The notes beneath the pieces were generated by a model. It was not told the origin of the DNA and searched no databases. It saw only the letters and a program-made list of their open reading frames with translations. A stretch of DNA of 56,443 nucleotides. Source: CAYONM01 sp964405325 (lineage in GTDB: Bacteria > Planctomycetota > UBA11346). Positions 49,760 through 56,443 of the stretch are shown here, piece by piece (position 1 is the stretch's first letter; each line of letters opens with the position of its first letter). Position numbers and translations under genes: made by a program. The stretch is from positions 1-56,443 of the forward strand of contig CAYONM010000003.1 of NCBI GenBank assembly GCA_964405325.1, given 5' to 3'.

Positions 49760-50158
49760 GTGGTCGCTGAAGGTGTAGACTTCGATGATCGCTTGGGGGT
49801 CAGCGCCTGCATTCGGGCCTATGTCGCGTGCTGGAACCAGCACGAGATCCGTTCCATGATTCGTTGTTTCAGCATCGACGCCGTGGCGGTGGACAGTTTC
49901 GGCATCACCTATGCCGGTCGGCAGCGCATCGCCGACGATTACCTGGGCAAGCATCGAGATCGACTGCGTGGCTTTGTTTTGAGCCAGGACAGCATCACCG
50001 TGCAGCGCCTGGATCGGGACCGGGTCCAGGCGCACTGCATGTGGACGGTGCGACACCAGACGCAGTCCGATCGAGACGATGCCGGGGTCTATCGCTTCGA
50101 GCTGATCCGTCAGGGCAGTGGTCGGTGGCTGATCAGTTGGGTCACGGTGATTAAATGA
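49760..50158 (+). CDS. SnoaL/NTF2-like fold protein
   Basis: GTG 49760 has GGGAG seven bases upstream and gives 132 residues; an earlier ATG at 49700 overlaps the end of the receptor gene by 34 bp. The pattern fits the NTF2-like (DUF4440/SnoaL) cone fold: ACIRAYVACWNQHEIRSMIR, FGITYAGRQRIADDYL, VQAHCMWTVRHQTQ and GRWLISWVTVIK. Members act as small enzymes or ligand-binding add-ons; no clear catalytic dyad is seen. It likely belongs to the receptor transcript. Confidence 0.65.
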   Translation: MVAEGVDFDDRLGVSACIRAYVACWNQHEIRSMIRCFSIDAVAVDSFGITYAGRQRIADDYLGKHRDRLRGFVLSQDSITVQRLDRDRVQAHCMWTVRHQTQSDRDDAGVYRFELIRQGSGRWLISWVTVIK

Positions 50159-50159
50159 A

Positions 50160-50186
50160 GATCGCACCGCGTTGGGCGGTGCGATC
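50160..50186 (+). terminator. Hairpin after the SnoaL-like gene
   Basis: A perfect 11-bp stem (50160-50170 with 50176-50186) and five-base loop start two bases past the stop codon. No T run follows, so it may be a weak terminator or RNA-stabilising hairpin. Confidence 0.6.
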
Positions 50187-50220
50187 AGAGAGGCAATCCT
50201 GTGTTCTATTCAGGCCTCCC

Positions 50221-50262
50221 GTGGTCCGGGCGGAACCGGAGGAGTGGCTCCGACCGGACCAC
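50221..50262. repeat. Nested hairpin at the start of the URO-D-like fragment
   Basis: Outer arms gtggtccgg (50221-50229) and ccggaccac (50254-50262) enclose inner arms cggag (50237-50241) and ctccg (50248-50252). It marks the probable deletion boundary and may be a REP-like repeat or a leftover terminator. Confidence 0.55.
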
Positions 50263-50577
50263 GTTTCGCCATCAGATTTCATCGCGCCCTCGGACAGCCG
50301 ACTGCTGGACCGCTACGGTGGTGCGGTGCCTTTCTGCGGCCGCGGCGATCATTATATCGATCGACTGGCCGAGCTGCCGGGTCTGCGCGCGGTGAACATG
50401 TCGCAGCCGCATCTGAACGACCTGGACAAGATCTTCAGTCAGACCATCGGCCGTAGCCTGCCACCGTTGGGCTTCGACCACCGCCGTGCGCAGGCGCTCG
50501 TGGGGCCAGCGCTACGGCGTGGCCTGGTCCACCTGTATCAGCAGCCGGAGGTGTCGCCGATGTCGACCGGAACCTGA

Positions 50578-51234
50578 TTGGTACTGCGTGGTCCCGGACC
50601 GTTTTCTCGATGTCAACGTGTGATGGCTGACGCCTTGCATTGATGCCCGGCCGCCATCCCATCACCGCCAGGAGGGCAAATGGGTCAGAGGAGATCATCG
50701 GGCTCATCTTTGAGGTCCTAGCCCGCATCCCTCATGAGCTGGCCATTACCCACAAATCCGACCGCCGTCTCTCTCATATTTCTCGCGCGTAGAACGCGGA
50801 AAATGCTTGATCAGCCGGTTGAATCGTTAATCCGTTTGGATACCTCTCGCCAAGGCGCCAAGACCGCAAAGAATGAAGGATATCTTTGCGGTCTTGGCGC
50901 CTTGGCGAGAGAAAAAGAAAGCGAGATGAAAGATTTGTGGGTAATGGCTAGCCCTCATGAGACATCTGCTGCAAAGCCGCAAAGCTGTATCGCACTGCCA
51001 TTACAGCACTTCGATCGGTCGGCGGATCCTCACGTAGCGCTGCTACGCTCCGGTCCGCCTCGGTCGCGAAGCCCTGTACTGACAGCACGCTACGACTTTT
51101 CGCGACGACCCTCATGAGGGATCCGGGCTAGAAGAAAGAGCAGAAAACCGCGCGCCGACCGATACGATTGAACCTCTGGGTTCCGGATGGCGCCCGGTTT
51201 GTGTCGTTGGGGCGAGATCTGCCAGCCGGGTGGT
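50578..51234. other. Gene-free island rich in inverted repeats
   Basis: 657 bp with no credible gene on either strand. It holds the nested inverted repeats described separately (50719-51130) plus a short GC-rich dyad at about 51020-51065 around cgtagcgctgctacg. The ends of the island show nothing recognisable. Confidence 0.6.
50719..51130. repeat. Three nested inverted repeats
   Basis: Outer arms of 20 bp, tagcccgcatccctcatgag (50719-50738) and its near-perfect complement (51111-51130, 19 of 20). A second pair overlaps the left arm: ctcatgag plus gccattacccacaaatc (50731-50758) with its complement at 50932-50961, with small indels. Inside is a perfect 28-bp pair (50844-50871 and 50884-50911) with a 12-bp loop whose core is cgccaaggcgccaagaccgc. 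No coding capacity. It looks like repeats inserted into each other. Confidence 0.8.
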
Positions 51235-54200
51235 CTATTCGATCCGATGTTCACGCGACAATTCGAACGGCGCGTAGGGGATCAGGTTGACGTATTCCTT
51301 TTTCTTGCCTTTTCTTTGATAGTAGGAGTCGTAATAGGGTGCACGGACATCCAGCCAGGCCATGATCAGACGTTTTTCGTCCGCGCTCAAAAGGTTCTGG
51401 TGTTCGGGGTCGTTGATCAGATGCGTGGCCAAGAAAGAACGCGGTGCGCCAAACTGCTTCGGCTGGGTGACCTCGCCGAGGGTTTCGTCAAGAATATTGG
51501 CGACTTCGTGGAACATGCTTTTGAAGCGGGTGTTGTCATCCTTCACCCGGCGCCAGCTTTTGGGCAGGGGTTTGCCGGCGGGCATGCCGTACAGGCTACG
51601 ATAACTCTGCAGGTAGCCTTGCTGGTCCTCCTCGTCAGTCAGGACCAGATTGCCTTCGGCCGCTTTGCTGTTGTGGCATTTGACGCACTTGGCGGTGAAA
51701 ATCGGTTGGATCATGTTGCGGTAGCTGATGAAGGTGTTCGAGCCCCATGGCGGCGGTTCCGGCCGATGCGGTTTGGTCTTCATCGCGCTGCCCATGTTCC
51801 GGACCTGAACGACGTCGTCACGGGTCTCGTGACAGCCAACGCAGCCACGGACCTCGCCGGGTGCGAATTCGACGTGGGTGCGCATGCGTTGGATTCCACG
51901 CCAGTGTTCATCCAGGGCTTGGAAGTAGATCGGGGCCTTGGCCGGCACTTCGAAGGCAGCGGAACCGTCCTCGGCCACCGGTACGGTGCCGATGATCCGT
52001 GTTGCGCCCTGCAGGGTGCCGCCGGTATTGGCCCAGTTGTCGTCGAACAGAAGCTTGGTACCACGACCATCGTTGACGGTGAAGATCTGCTCCAGAACGC
52101 GGAGGTGTTTCACCTCGCCTTTTTCCACCCCTGGCAGGTCCTTATAGACGTTCTCGACAAAACAGGTGGCGTAACTCTTGCTTTCGTCGCGGGTATCGGG
52201 GATCACCGGCGGCTTGACGCGGGGCTTCAGCGGCATGATCGCAACGGTCTCCAGCAATTTGTCGCGATGCAGCAGCTCCTTGTTGCCCCAGACATCGATA
52301 TAATAAGCCTGAAAGTTGCAGCTGGCCGGCATGTCGTAATTGGATGAGACCACAAAGCTCTTTTCGCTGAGCGCCACGGGTTTGACATAATAACCACCAA
52401 AGTAGGGCACGCCGCCTTCCTCGACCGGGCGCATCAGACTGCCGACGCCGCGGCCGATGGCGCTATGATAGGGGGTGACGCTGCGAATGCCTTCGGGATT
52501 GTTGATGCCAGCGGATAGATCGCCGATCGCGACCATACCCTCATTACCGCAGCGATGCGATGAGCCCATGGCCACCAATTTGCGGGTACCAGGAATCGGT
52601 CGCGCGTCCTTCAGCGCTTGGATGATATATTGGTCGTTGATATGAACGCGGTACAGACCGTCGTTGCCCGAGCCGTCGGGACGCACCACCCACAGCGAGA
52701 ATTCCTCGTCGACGCCACGCTCCTGGTAATTCCAGCGCATGTAGACCACTCGACCATCATTCAAGACAAAGGGATAGGCATCATCATCGGGGCTGTAGGT
52801 CAGGCGGATCACCTCGCCGTCGGGTAGGACCCGGAAGACGTTGTTCTGACTGTAAGCACCACCGGCGCATTCGATTCCGGCGCAGGCGCGGGTGCTACCA
52901 AAGACGACACTGCCATCGGGCAGGTAGGCCGGGTCGACATCGTGATGCTGGCTGTCGGTCAGCTGCCGGAGACCACTGCCGTCGATGTTGATCTCGAACA
53001 GGTCCTGGGTCTTGCCGTTGGCCTTTTTGAAGCCATAGGCGAACACCAGTCGATCGGCGTCGAACCACAGGTCCAGGTCCTGGACATAGCCTTCGTCCAA
53101 TTGGCCGTTGAGCAGGGCGGTGCTTGGCGCGGTGGGGTCCAGGCCGTCCTGCACGAACAGATCGCCACCCCCGGGATATTTGTTCATATGACTGCTGGGC
53201 TGGATGTGGTGACCGCCGGAGAACCGCTTCAGGTAAATAAGCTGCTCGAAATCGATGTCCGGCCCTTGCAGTACGACCCTGCGGACCTGTTGCCGCCAGG
53301 CGAGCCAGGCCTGACGAGCGGTGGCCAGATCGGGGGCTGCGCCGAGGACCTGCTCCAATTGGCTGCTGGCTTGCTGCAGGGCCTGCACCGCGGCGGCGGG
53401 AGCACCGCCGGCATCGGTGGCCCAGGTGGCCTTGGCCTCGGCCCGGCGTTGCACATCGCTGGCCAGACGCTGCAGATCGGCGGCCCGGCGGTGCATGCCC
53501 AGGCTGATGGCCTGTCGCACATAATCGAAGGGCAGATGATCGGCCACCGGCACATTCTGCCATGTCGTGAACCAGGCCGGCGGTGCATTGCCGGGCCAGA
53601 CATCGCCTTGACGGTCATTATCCAGGCCCACTTTCACCTCGATCGCCCATTCCGCCATGGCGCGGACGAAGGGATCGGCGTGGTCGAGAAAGTCTGCCGC
53701 GCGCGCGGCAAGCGCTTCGGGCATGGTTGGTGTGGTCCGTCTACCGTTGTCGACATACAGGTGCGAGCTGGCCAGGGTCTCGGTCAGCACCTGGAGCAAT
53801 ACTTCTGTTGCTGCCGAGGCGGCTTCAGGTTCTGGGCGAGCAGCGAGGGCGTCGACCAGTTCCAGAGTGGCAGTGGCCAAGCCCTCGGCATCGGCATTCT
53901 TTTTATTGTGTCGTTTCCTAAGCTCCCGGTCCAGGCCCCGGTCGCCGGTTTTGACTTTGCGATCGAAATAATGGTAGTCATCCAGGAAGATGGCAGCGGC
54001 TGCCGCCATATCGCGACTGGCCTGATCGCTGCCATAGCTGTGCAGGAGGTGTTCGGCCAGGGCGGCAGCGCCCTGTTTGTTCAACAGACTGCGGAATTCC
54101 TCCGAGCGCTGCATGATCATGGCGCTGACGTACAGTGTACCGGTTGAGCCAGCTGTACGCCGGGCGTGCTCCATGCTCTGGACCTGGGCTGGTGAGTACG

Positions 54201-54306
54201 TGGTGATAGGTAGGACCGCCTGCACGGTGTCCTCCGCGTAATCCGCCGCTGACAGGCTGCTGGCCAGCAGGCCGACGCAACAGAGACGCATGAGTGATTG
54301 GGGCAT
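51235..54306 (-). CDS. Exported HzsA-like dihaem c-type cytochrome with beta-propeller
   Basis: 1023 residues with AAGGAG upstream and a signal peptide (LCCVGLLASSLSA). Residues to about 380 are helical. The middle is a TolB/PD40-type propeller (VQDLDLWFDADRLVFAYGF, DPAYLPDGSVVFGSTRACAG, VLNDGRVVYMRWNYQERGVD) like the middle part of hydrazine synthase alpha and its many relatives. The C-terminal part has two haem c motifs, CVGCHE and CVKCHN. Relatives are widespread outside anammox bacteria, so hydrazine synthesis is not implied and the reaction is unknown. Acts in the periplasm. The decayed PQQ gene lies 21 bp upstream on the same strand. Confidence 0.85.
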   Translation of the reverse strand: MPQSLMRLCCVGLLASSLSAADYAEDTVQAVLPITTYSPAQVQSMEHARRTAGSTGTLYVSAMIMQRSEEFRSLLNKQGAAALAEHLLHSYGSDQASRDMAAAAAIFLDDYHYFDRKVKTGDRGLDRELRKRHNKKNADAEGLATATLELVDALAARPEPEAASAATEVLLQVLTETLASSHLYVDNGRRTTPTMPEALAARAADFLDHADPFVRAMAEWAIEVKVGLDNDRQGDVWPGNAPPAWFTTWQNVPVADHLPFDYVRQAISLGMHRRAADLQRLASDVQRRAEAKATWATDAGGAPAAAVQALQQASSQLEQVLGAAPDLATARQAWLAWRQQVRRVVLQGPDIDFEQLIYLKRFSGGHHIQPSSHMNKYPGGGDLFVQDGLDPTAPSTALLNGQLDEGYVQDLDLWFDADRLVFAYGFKKANGKTQDLFEINIDGSGLRQLTDSQHHDVDPAYLPDGSVVFGSTRACAGIECAGGAYSQNNVFRVLPDGEVIRLTYSPDDDAYPFVLNDGRVVYMRWNYQERGVDEEFSLWVVRPDGSGNDGLYRVHINDQYIIQALKDARPIPGTRKLVAMGSSHRCGNEGMVAIGDLSAGINNPEGIRSVTPYHSAIGRGVGSLMRPVEEGGVPYFGGYYVKPVALSEKSFVVSSNYDMPASCNFQAYYIDVWGNKELLHRDKLLETVAIMPLKPRVKPPVIPDTRDESKSYATCFVENVYKDLPGVEKGEVKHLRVLEQIFTVNDGRGTKLLFDDNWANTGGTLQGATRIIGTVPVAEDGSAAFEVPAKAPIYFQALDEHWRGIQRMRTHVEFAPGEVRGCVGCHETRDDVVQVRNMGSAMKTKPHRPEPPPWGSNTFISYRNMIQPIFTAKCVKCHNSKAAEGNLVLTDEEDQQGYLQSYRSLYGMPAGKPLPKSWRRVKDDNTRFKSMFHEVANILDETLGEVTQPKQFGAPRSFLATHLINDPEHQNLLSADEKRLIMAWLDVRAPYYDSYYQRKGKKKEYVNLIPYAPFELSREHRIE

Positions 54307-54327
54307 GGAGGGGCTCCTTGGAATTGA

Positions 54328-54894
54328 TCAACGCTGAGTGGGACCATAAGCGCGCAGATAACGACTGCAGGCTACCAGCAGCAGGCCGTCGGCAGCGCCG
54401 ACGGGGGGATTATTGAAACGATCGAGTTCAATGTGAAAAAGTTCGCCGCCATCTCGGTCGGCTTCAAAAATGTAGAAATCTTTGCGTTCGTTGCAGACGA
54501 AAATCTTGCCATCGGCTAGCATCTGGCTCCAGTTCCACATATTGCAATGGATATCGCCGCGTCAGAGCCGTTCACCTTGTTTCTGAATATCGAAACAGGA
54601 CAGCCAGTCTGCACGGTCGGCCACGAACAGCAGGCCCTCGTCGGAAATCGATGGCGTACCAAAGGTGCGGTTGAGATCGCGCTGGAGCCAGCGGATATGC
54701 GTCTCGGTCACGTTGCCGGTGGGGTCAACACAGACCAGGGCGCCGTTACCCTGGTAGCGATGGCTGTCATCGCCCTTGCCTTTGGCGTTGTAGTGGACGT
54801 CGCGGGTCAGGGTCACCCAGCTGATCGCCGGCAAGGTGGTCAGGCCGAAGCTCAGCAGCATAACCGTCAGGGGGAGGATCACGCGTGGTGGCAT
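54328..54894 (-). pseudogene. Decayed PQQ beta-propeller gene with in-frame TGA and internal deletion
   Basis: ATG 54894 follows AAGGAA and a signal peptide (LPLTVMLLSFGLTTL). It runs directly into late propeller blades (VTLTRDVHYNAKGKGDDSHR, GALVCVDPTG, FGTPSISDEGLLFVADRADW) without the earlier blades. At 54564-54562 a TGA follows KQGERL; the same frame resumes at once with RGDIHCNMWNWSQMLADGK and ends at 54328. Related proteins have GERLW at this point, so TGG to TGA is the likely change. At about 188 codons it is far too short for a full propeller. Confidence 0.75.
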
Positions 54895-54909
54895 GGCGGT
54901 TCCTTGTGG

Positions 54910-54924
54910 ATTTGTGTCACAAAT
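54910..54924. promoter_or_regulatory. Palindrome upstream of the decayed PQQ gene
   Basis: ATTTGTGTCACAAAT is a perfect 7-1-7 palindrome 15 bp before the ATG at 54894. The size and position suit an operator for a dimeric regulator. It overlaps where a leader would lie, so repression by binding there is plausible but unproven. Confidence 0.35.
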
Positions 54925-55141
54925 GCGAGTGATCTTACATGGTGGTGCACGCGGAGCTCAACGGTCGTTCCGTCGCGCCTTGGGACTACTCCTGAGTGTA
55001 TCACATTCTTGGCGCTTGGTAGCATGTGAGCGTATGTGCGGCTTTTTCCGGCATACGAACAGCGCTCAGCTGTCGACCTCGCGTGTGGGGAGTTCCAACA
55101 ATTCAAGGTTTGACATGATTGATTCGTACAGCTCCGATAAA

Positions 55142-55172
55142 CGGTGTCGGGCCTGAGAGAGGCCCGACACCG
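55142..55172. terminator. Strong hairpin between the PQQ remnant and the GAF-domain gene
   Basis: A perfect 13-bp stem (55142-55154 with 55160-55172) around a five-base loop. No T run on either side, so termination strength is uncertain. It lies 130 bp downstream of the GAF-domain gene. Confidence 0.6.
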
Positions 55173-55301
55173 GCGACTGGTCGGCTTGTAGAAAGCTGTA
55201 CAACGTTGTCCAAAATTACGGACTCCGGAAGGCCCACTGACGGGCCTGAGTGCGGCAGCCTGGCGCTCGGCGAGAGACTTCTCCCCGTGGGGCCTGAGTA
55301 G

Positions 55302-56443
55302 TTACAGCTGTTTTTCGAGGTACGCCGAGCGCAGGGCCTTCAGCACGGTGCGATCGGCGTCTTCGGCTTCATCCAATTGCGTGATCAGTGCCAGAGCATC
55401 CTGGTCAGAGTGCTTCGAGACCAGCCGTTCGTATTGCACTGCCGCCAGCAAGATGCGGGCTTCGGCGCTGGCGTCTTGGACATTTTCGCCAGCGAGCTTG
55501 CGTTGCACGGTCCGGATCAGCTCGAGCAGCGGCTCGGACAGCGTGCCCAGATAGCTGCAATAGTCATCGTTCGGTAGCTGGGGCAGCACCTCGGGCAGAT
55601 GATGCAGCAGGCCAGCGTGCATCAGCGGCCGCTGATGCGCTTCGTCCAATTCCAACTTGGTGGCCAGGCCACGGATCACGCGGGCGCAGCGTTCGCCGCG
55701 ACCCTGGTGGGGACTATCGTGCTCCATACTGCGCACCAGCATCACCATGGTGGTCCATTGCACCTGATGCACGCGGTTCATCTGCTCCTGTACCAGCAAA
55801 TGCATGCCCAGCTGTACCGCGCAACCGCTGAGTAGCTCCAGGTGCTGATGATCGAAGCTCTCCTCACCGATGCCCCGCGAAACGTAGAAGACGCCGCGGG
55901 TCGAGCCACTCATGGTGATGGGGACACAGACCACCGAACGGATATTCTGACCGACCACCGATTCCTGCCGATTGAAGCGGCGGTCGCTCTTGGCGTTCTC
56001 GGTGAGCACGGCCCGGTTTTCGGTCAGGGTGCGGCGGATGATGCTGCGGGCGATCACCGGCTTGGACCAGGCATGCGCGGTCCGCACGCAGCGCGGCGCC
56101 AATTTATTGCTGTTGCCCTGGCGGATCAGGACATTGGCGTTGTCGCAGGGCAGGGCCTCGATCAGCAAATCCAGGGCGCGGGCCACCGGATCGATCTCCT
56201 CGCTGCTGAGGGCCTTGGCGAATTGATACAGGATCCGCATGAACCGATCGTCGGCGCGGTCCTCGGTGGCGTCCTGAATATCGGCCAGGTCGTCGATCTT
56301 GATTTCGATGGTGTTGCTGAGATTCACCTCGTCGGAGTAGGCTATCCTGTCGCCGGCATGGGTATCGGACAGGGCGATGCCGCTTTCGAAAATCAGTTCG
56401 GTGGAACCGATTTTGATGATGTCGCCTTCGCGCAGCAGCTCTT
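55302..56443 (-). CDS. FHA-GAF-degenerate HD-GYP regulatory protein (5' end outside the window)
   Basis: The frame is open to the window edge, so the gene is partial; a GTG at 56327 would give 341 residues but the upstream frame (LREGDIIKIGSTELIFESG) is clearly coding and matches the end of an FHA phosphothreonine-binding domain. A GAF domain follows (VARALDLLIEALPCDNANVL, RSVVCVPI, GVFYVSRG). The C-terminal helical part resembles HD-GYP phosphodiesterases (MVMLVRSMEH, GRGERCARVIRGLATKLEL, LMHAGLLHHL) but the metal ligands are replaced: GHSER has become GRGER and LLHD has become LLHH. It probably binds phosphorylated partners and a small ligand and signals without cutting cyclic-di-GMP. FHA suits partnership with Ser/Thr kinases such as the one at 45135. 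Confidence 0.78.
   Translation of the reverse strand, partial: ELLREGDIIKIGSTELIFESGIALSDTHAGDRIAYSDEVNLSNTIEIKIDDLADIQDATEDRADDRFMRILYQFAKALSSEEIDPVARALDLLIEALPCDNANVLIRQGNSNKLAPRCVRTAHAWSKPVIARSIIRRTLTENRAVLTENAKSDRRFNRQESVVGQNIRSVVCVPITMSGSTRGVFYVSRGIGEESFDHQHLELLSGCAVQLGMHLLVQEQMNRVHQVQWTTMVMLVRSMEHDSPHQGRGERCARVIRGLATKLELDEAHQRPLMHAGLLHHLPEVLPQLPNDDYCSYLGTLSEPLLELIRTVQRKLAGENVQDASAEARILLAAVQYERLVSKHSDQDALALITQLDEAEDADRTVLKALRSAYLEKQL

Larger units (their letters stand above)
50155..50577 (+). pseudogene. C-terminal fragment of a URO-D-like (uroporphyrinogen decarboxylase-fold) gene
   Basis: The frame opens at an ATG that overlaps the previous stop, but its first 28 or so residues are just the translation of two hairpins. 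From about 50240 it becomes protein-like: SRLLDRYGGAVPFCGRGDHY, LPGLRAVNMSQPHLNDLDKIF, LGFDHRRAQALVGPALRRGL. This matches the last 100 or so residues of URO-D-superfamily proteins common in this type of genome (GGxxHFCGRGDH pattern; here the His before FCG is Pro). The N-terminal two thirds are missing, so it is a deletion remnant. The family call is from memory and moderate. Confidence 0.5.
54895..55301. other. Intergenic region with palindrome and hairpins
   Basis: 407 bp with no credible gene. It holds the 15-bp palindrome at 54910-54924, the strong hairpin at 55142-55172 and a smaller dyad aggccc/gggcct (55230-55235 with 55242-55247). The middle part shows nothing recognisable. Confidence 0.6.

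Noticed and set aside
50155..50240. Intact small gene overlapping the SnoaL-like stop
   Set aside because: The first part of the frame is the translation of two hairpins, and the rest is only the end of a larger family.
51235..54306. Anammox hydrazine synthase
   Set aside because: Only the HzsA-like propeller and haem part is present; HzsB and HzsC are absent and such proteins are common in non-anammox bacteria.

Overview
The window is high-GC, gene-dense bacterial chromosome. Secreted sulfatases, a LacI-type regulator next to a sulfatase, a HzsA-like dihaem protein, a Ser/Thr kinase with leucine-rich repeats (LRRs), C-type-lectin-like domains and a pilus-like locus with tandem secretins but no ATPase point to the PVC superphylum (Planctomycetota, Lentisphaerota or Verrucomicrobiota). 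This is inference from gene content; no rRNA or other lineage marker is present and I saw no tRNA or CRISPR array.

Layout. 1-5 kb: an inverted-repeat element, a PQQ-propeller lipoprotein, a secreted protein of unknown family and a decayed kinase-LRR gene. 5-10.6 kb: a YdjC/ChbG-type deacetylase, a decayed PKD/sulfatase chimera, a sulfatase whose signal-peptide codons are split by a small transposon-like element, and a divergent LacI regulator. 10.6-15.7 kb: a TA-flanked inverted-repeat element, a DEAD-box helicase with Rho_N-like and GrpE-like domains, a membrane PDZ protein, a second copy of the small element, and gene scraps. 15.7-23.3 kb: a four-gene peptide-type ABC transporter and htpG. 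23.5-35.5 kb: a six-gene trans-envelope operon (PilM-like, two bitopic proteins, three tandem secretins) ended by a hairpin and a third element copy. 35.8-40.4 kb: lysS, ExbB, two ExbD proteins and a secreted lectin-fold protein. 40.4-50.6 kb: a single polypeptide joining TamB-like and TamA/Omp85 domains, a histidine-kinase remnant, and a 1532-residue cyclase-like/kinase/LRR receptor. 50.6-56.4 kb: an island of nested inverted repeats, a HzsA-like dihaem protein, a decayed PQQ gene, and a partial FHA-GAF-HD-GYP-like protein.

Two themes stand out. First, much of the window concerns the cell envelope: the pilus-like operon, ExbB/ExbD, the TamB-TamA fusion, secreted enzymes, and receptor kinases with periplasmic sensor domains. 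Second, several genes look like products of internal deletion or point decay: the kinase C-lobe is lost, a sulfatase C-half follows PKD domains, an SthA start meets a foreign tail, and histidine kinase, URO-D-like and PQQ genes are reduced to pieces. Two of them carry a TGA where relatives have or tolerate Trp. Against this background a family of about 180-230 bp elements with GACG ends and 6-bp target duplications is the clearest mobile signal; one copy sits in frame inside a sulfatase gene.
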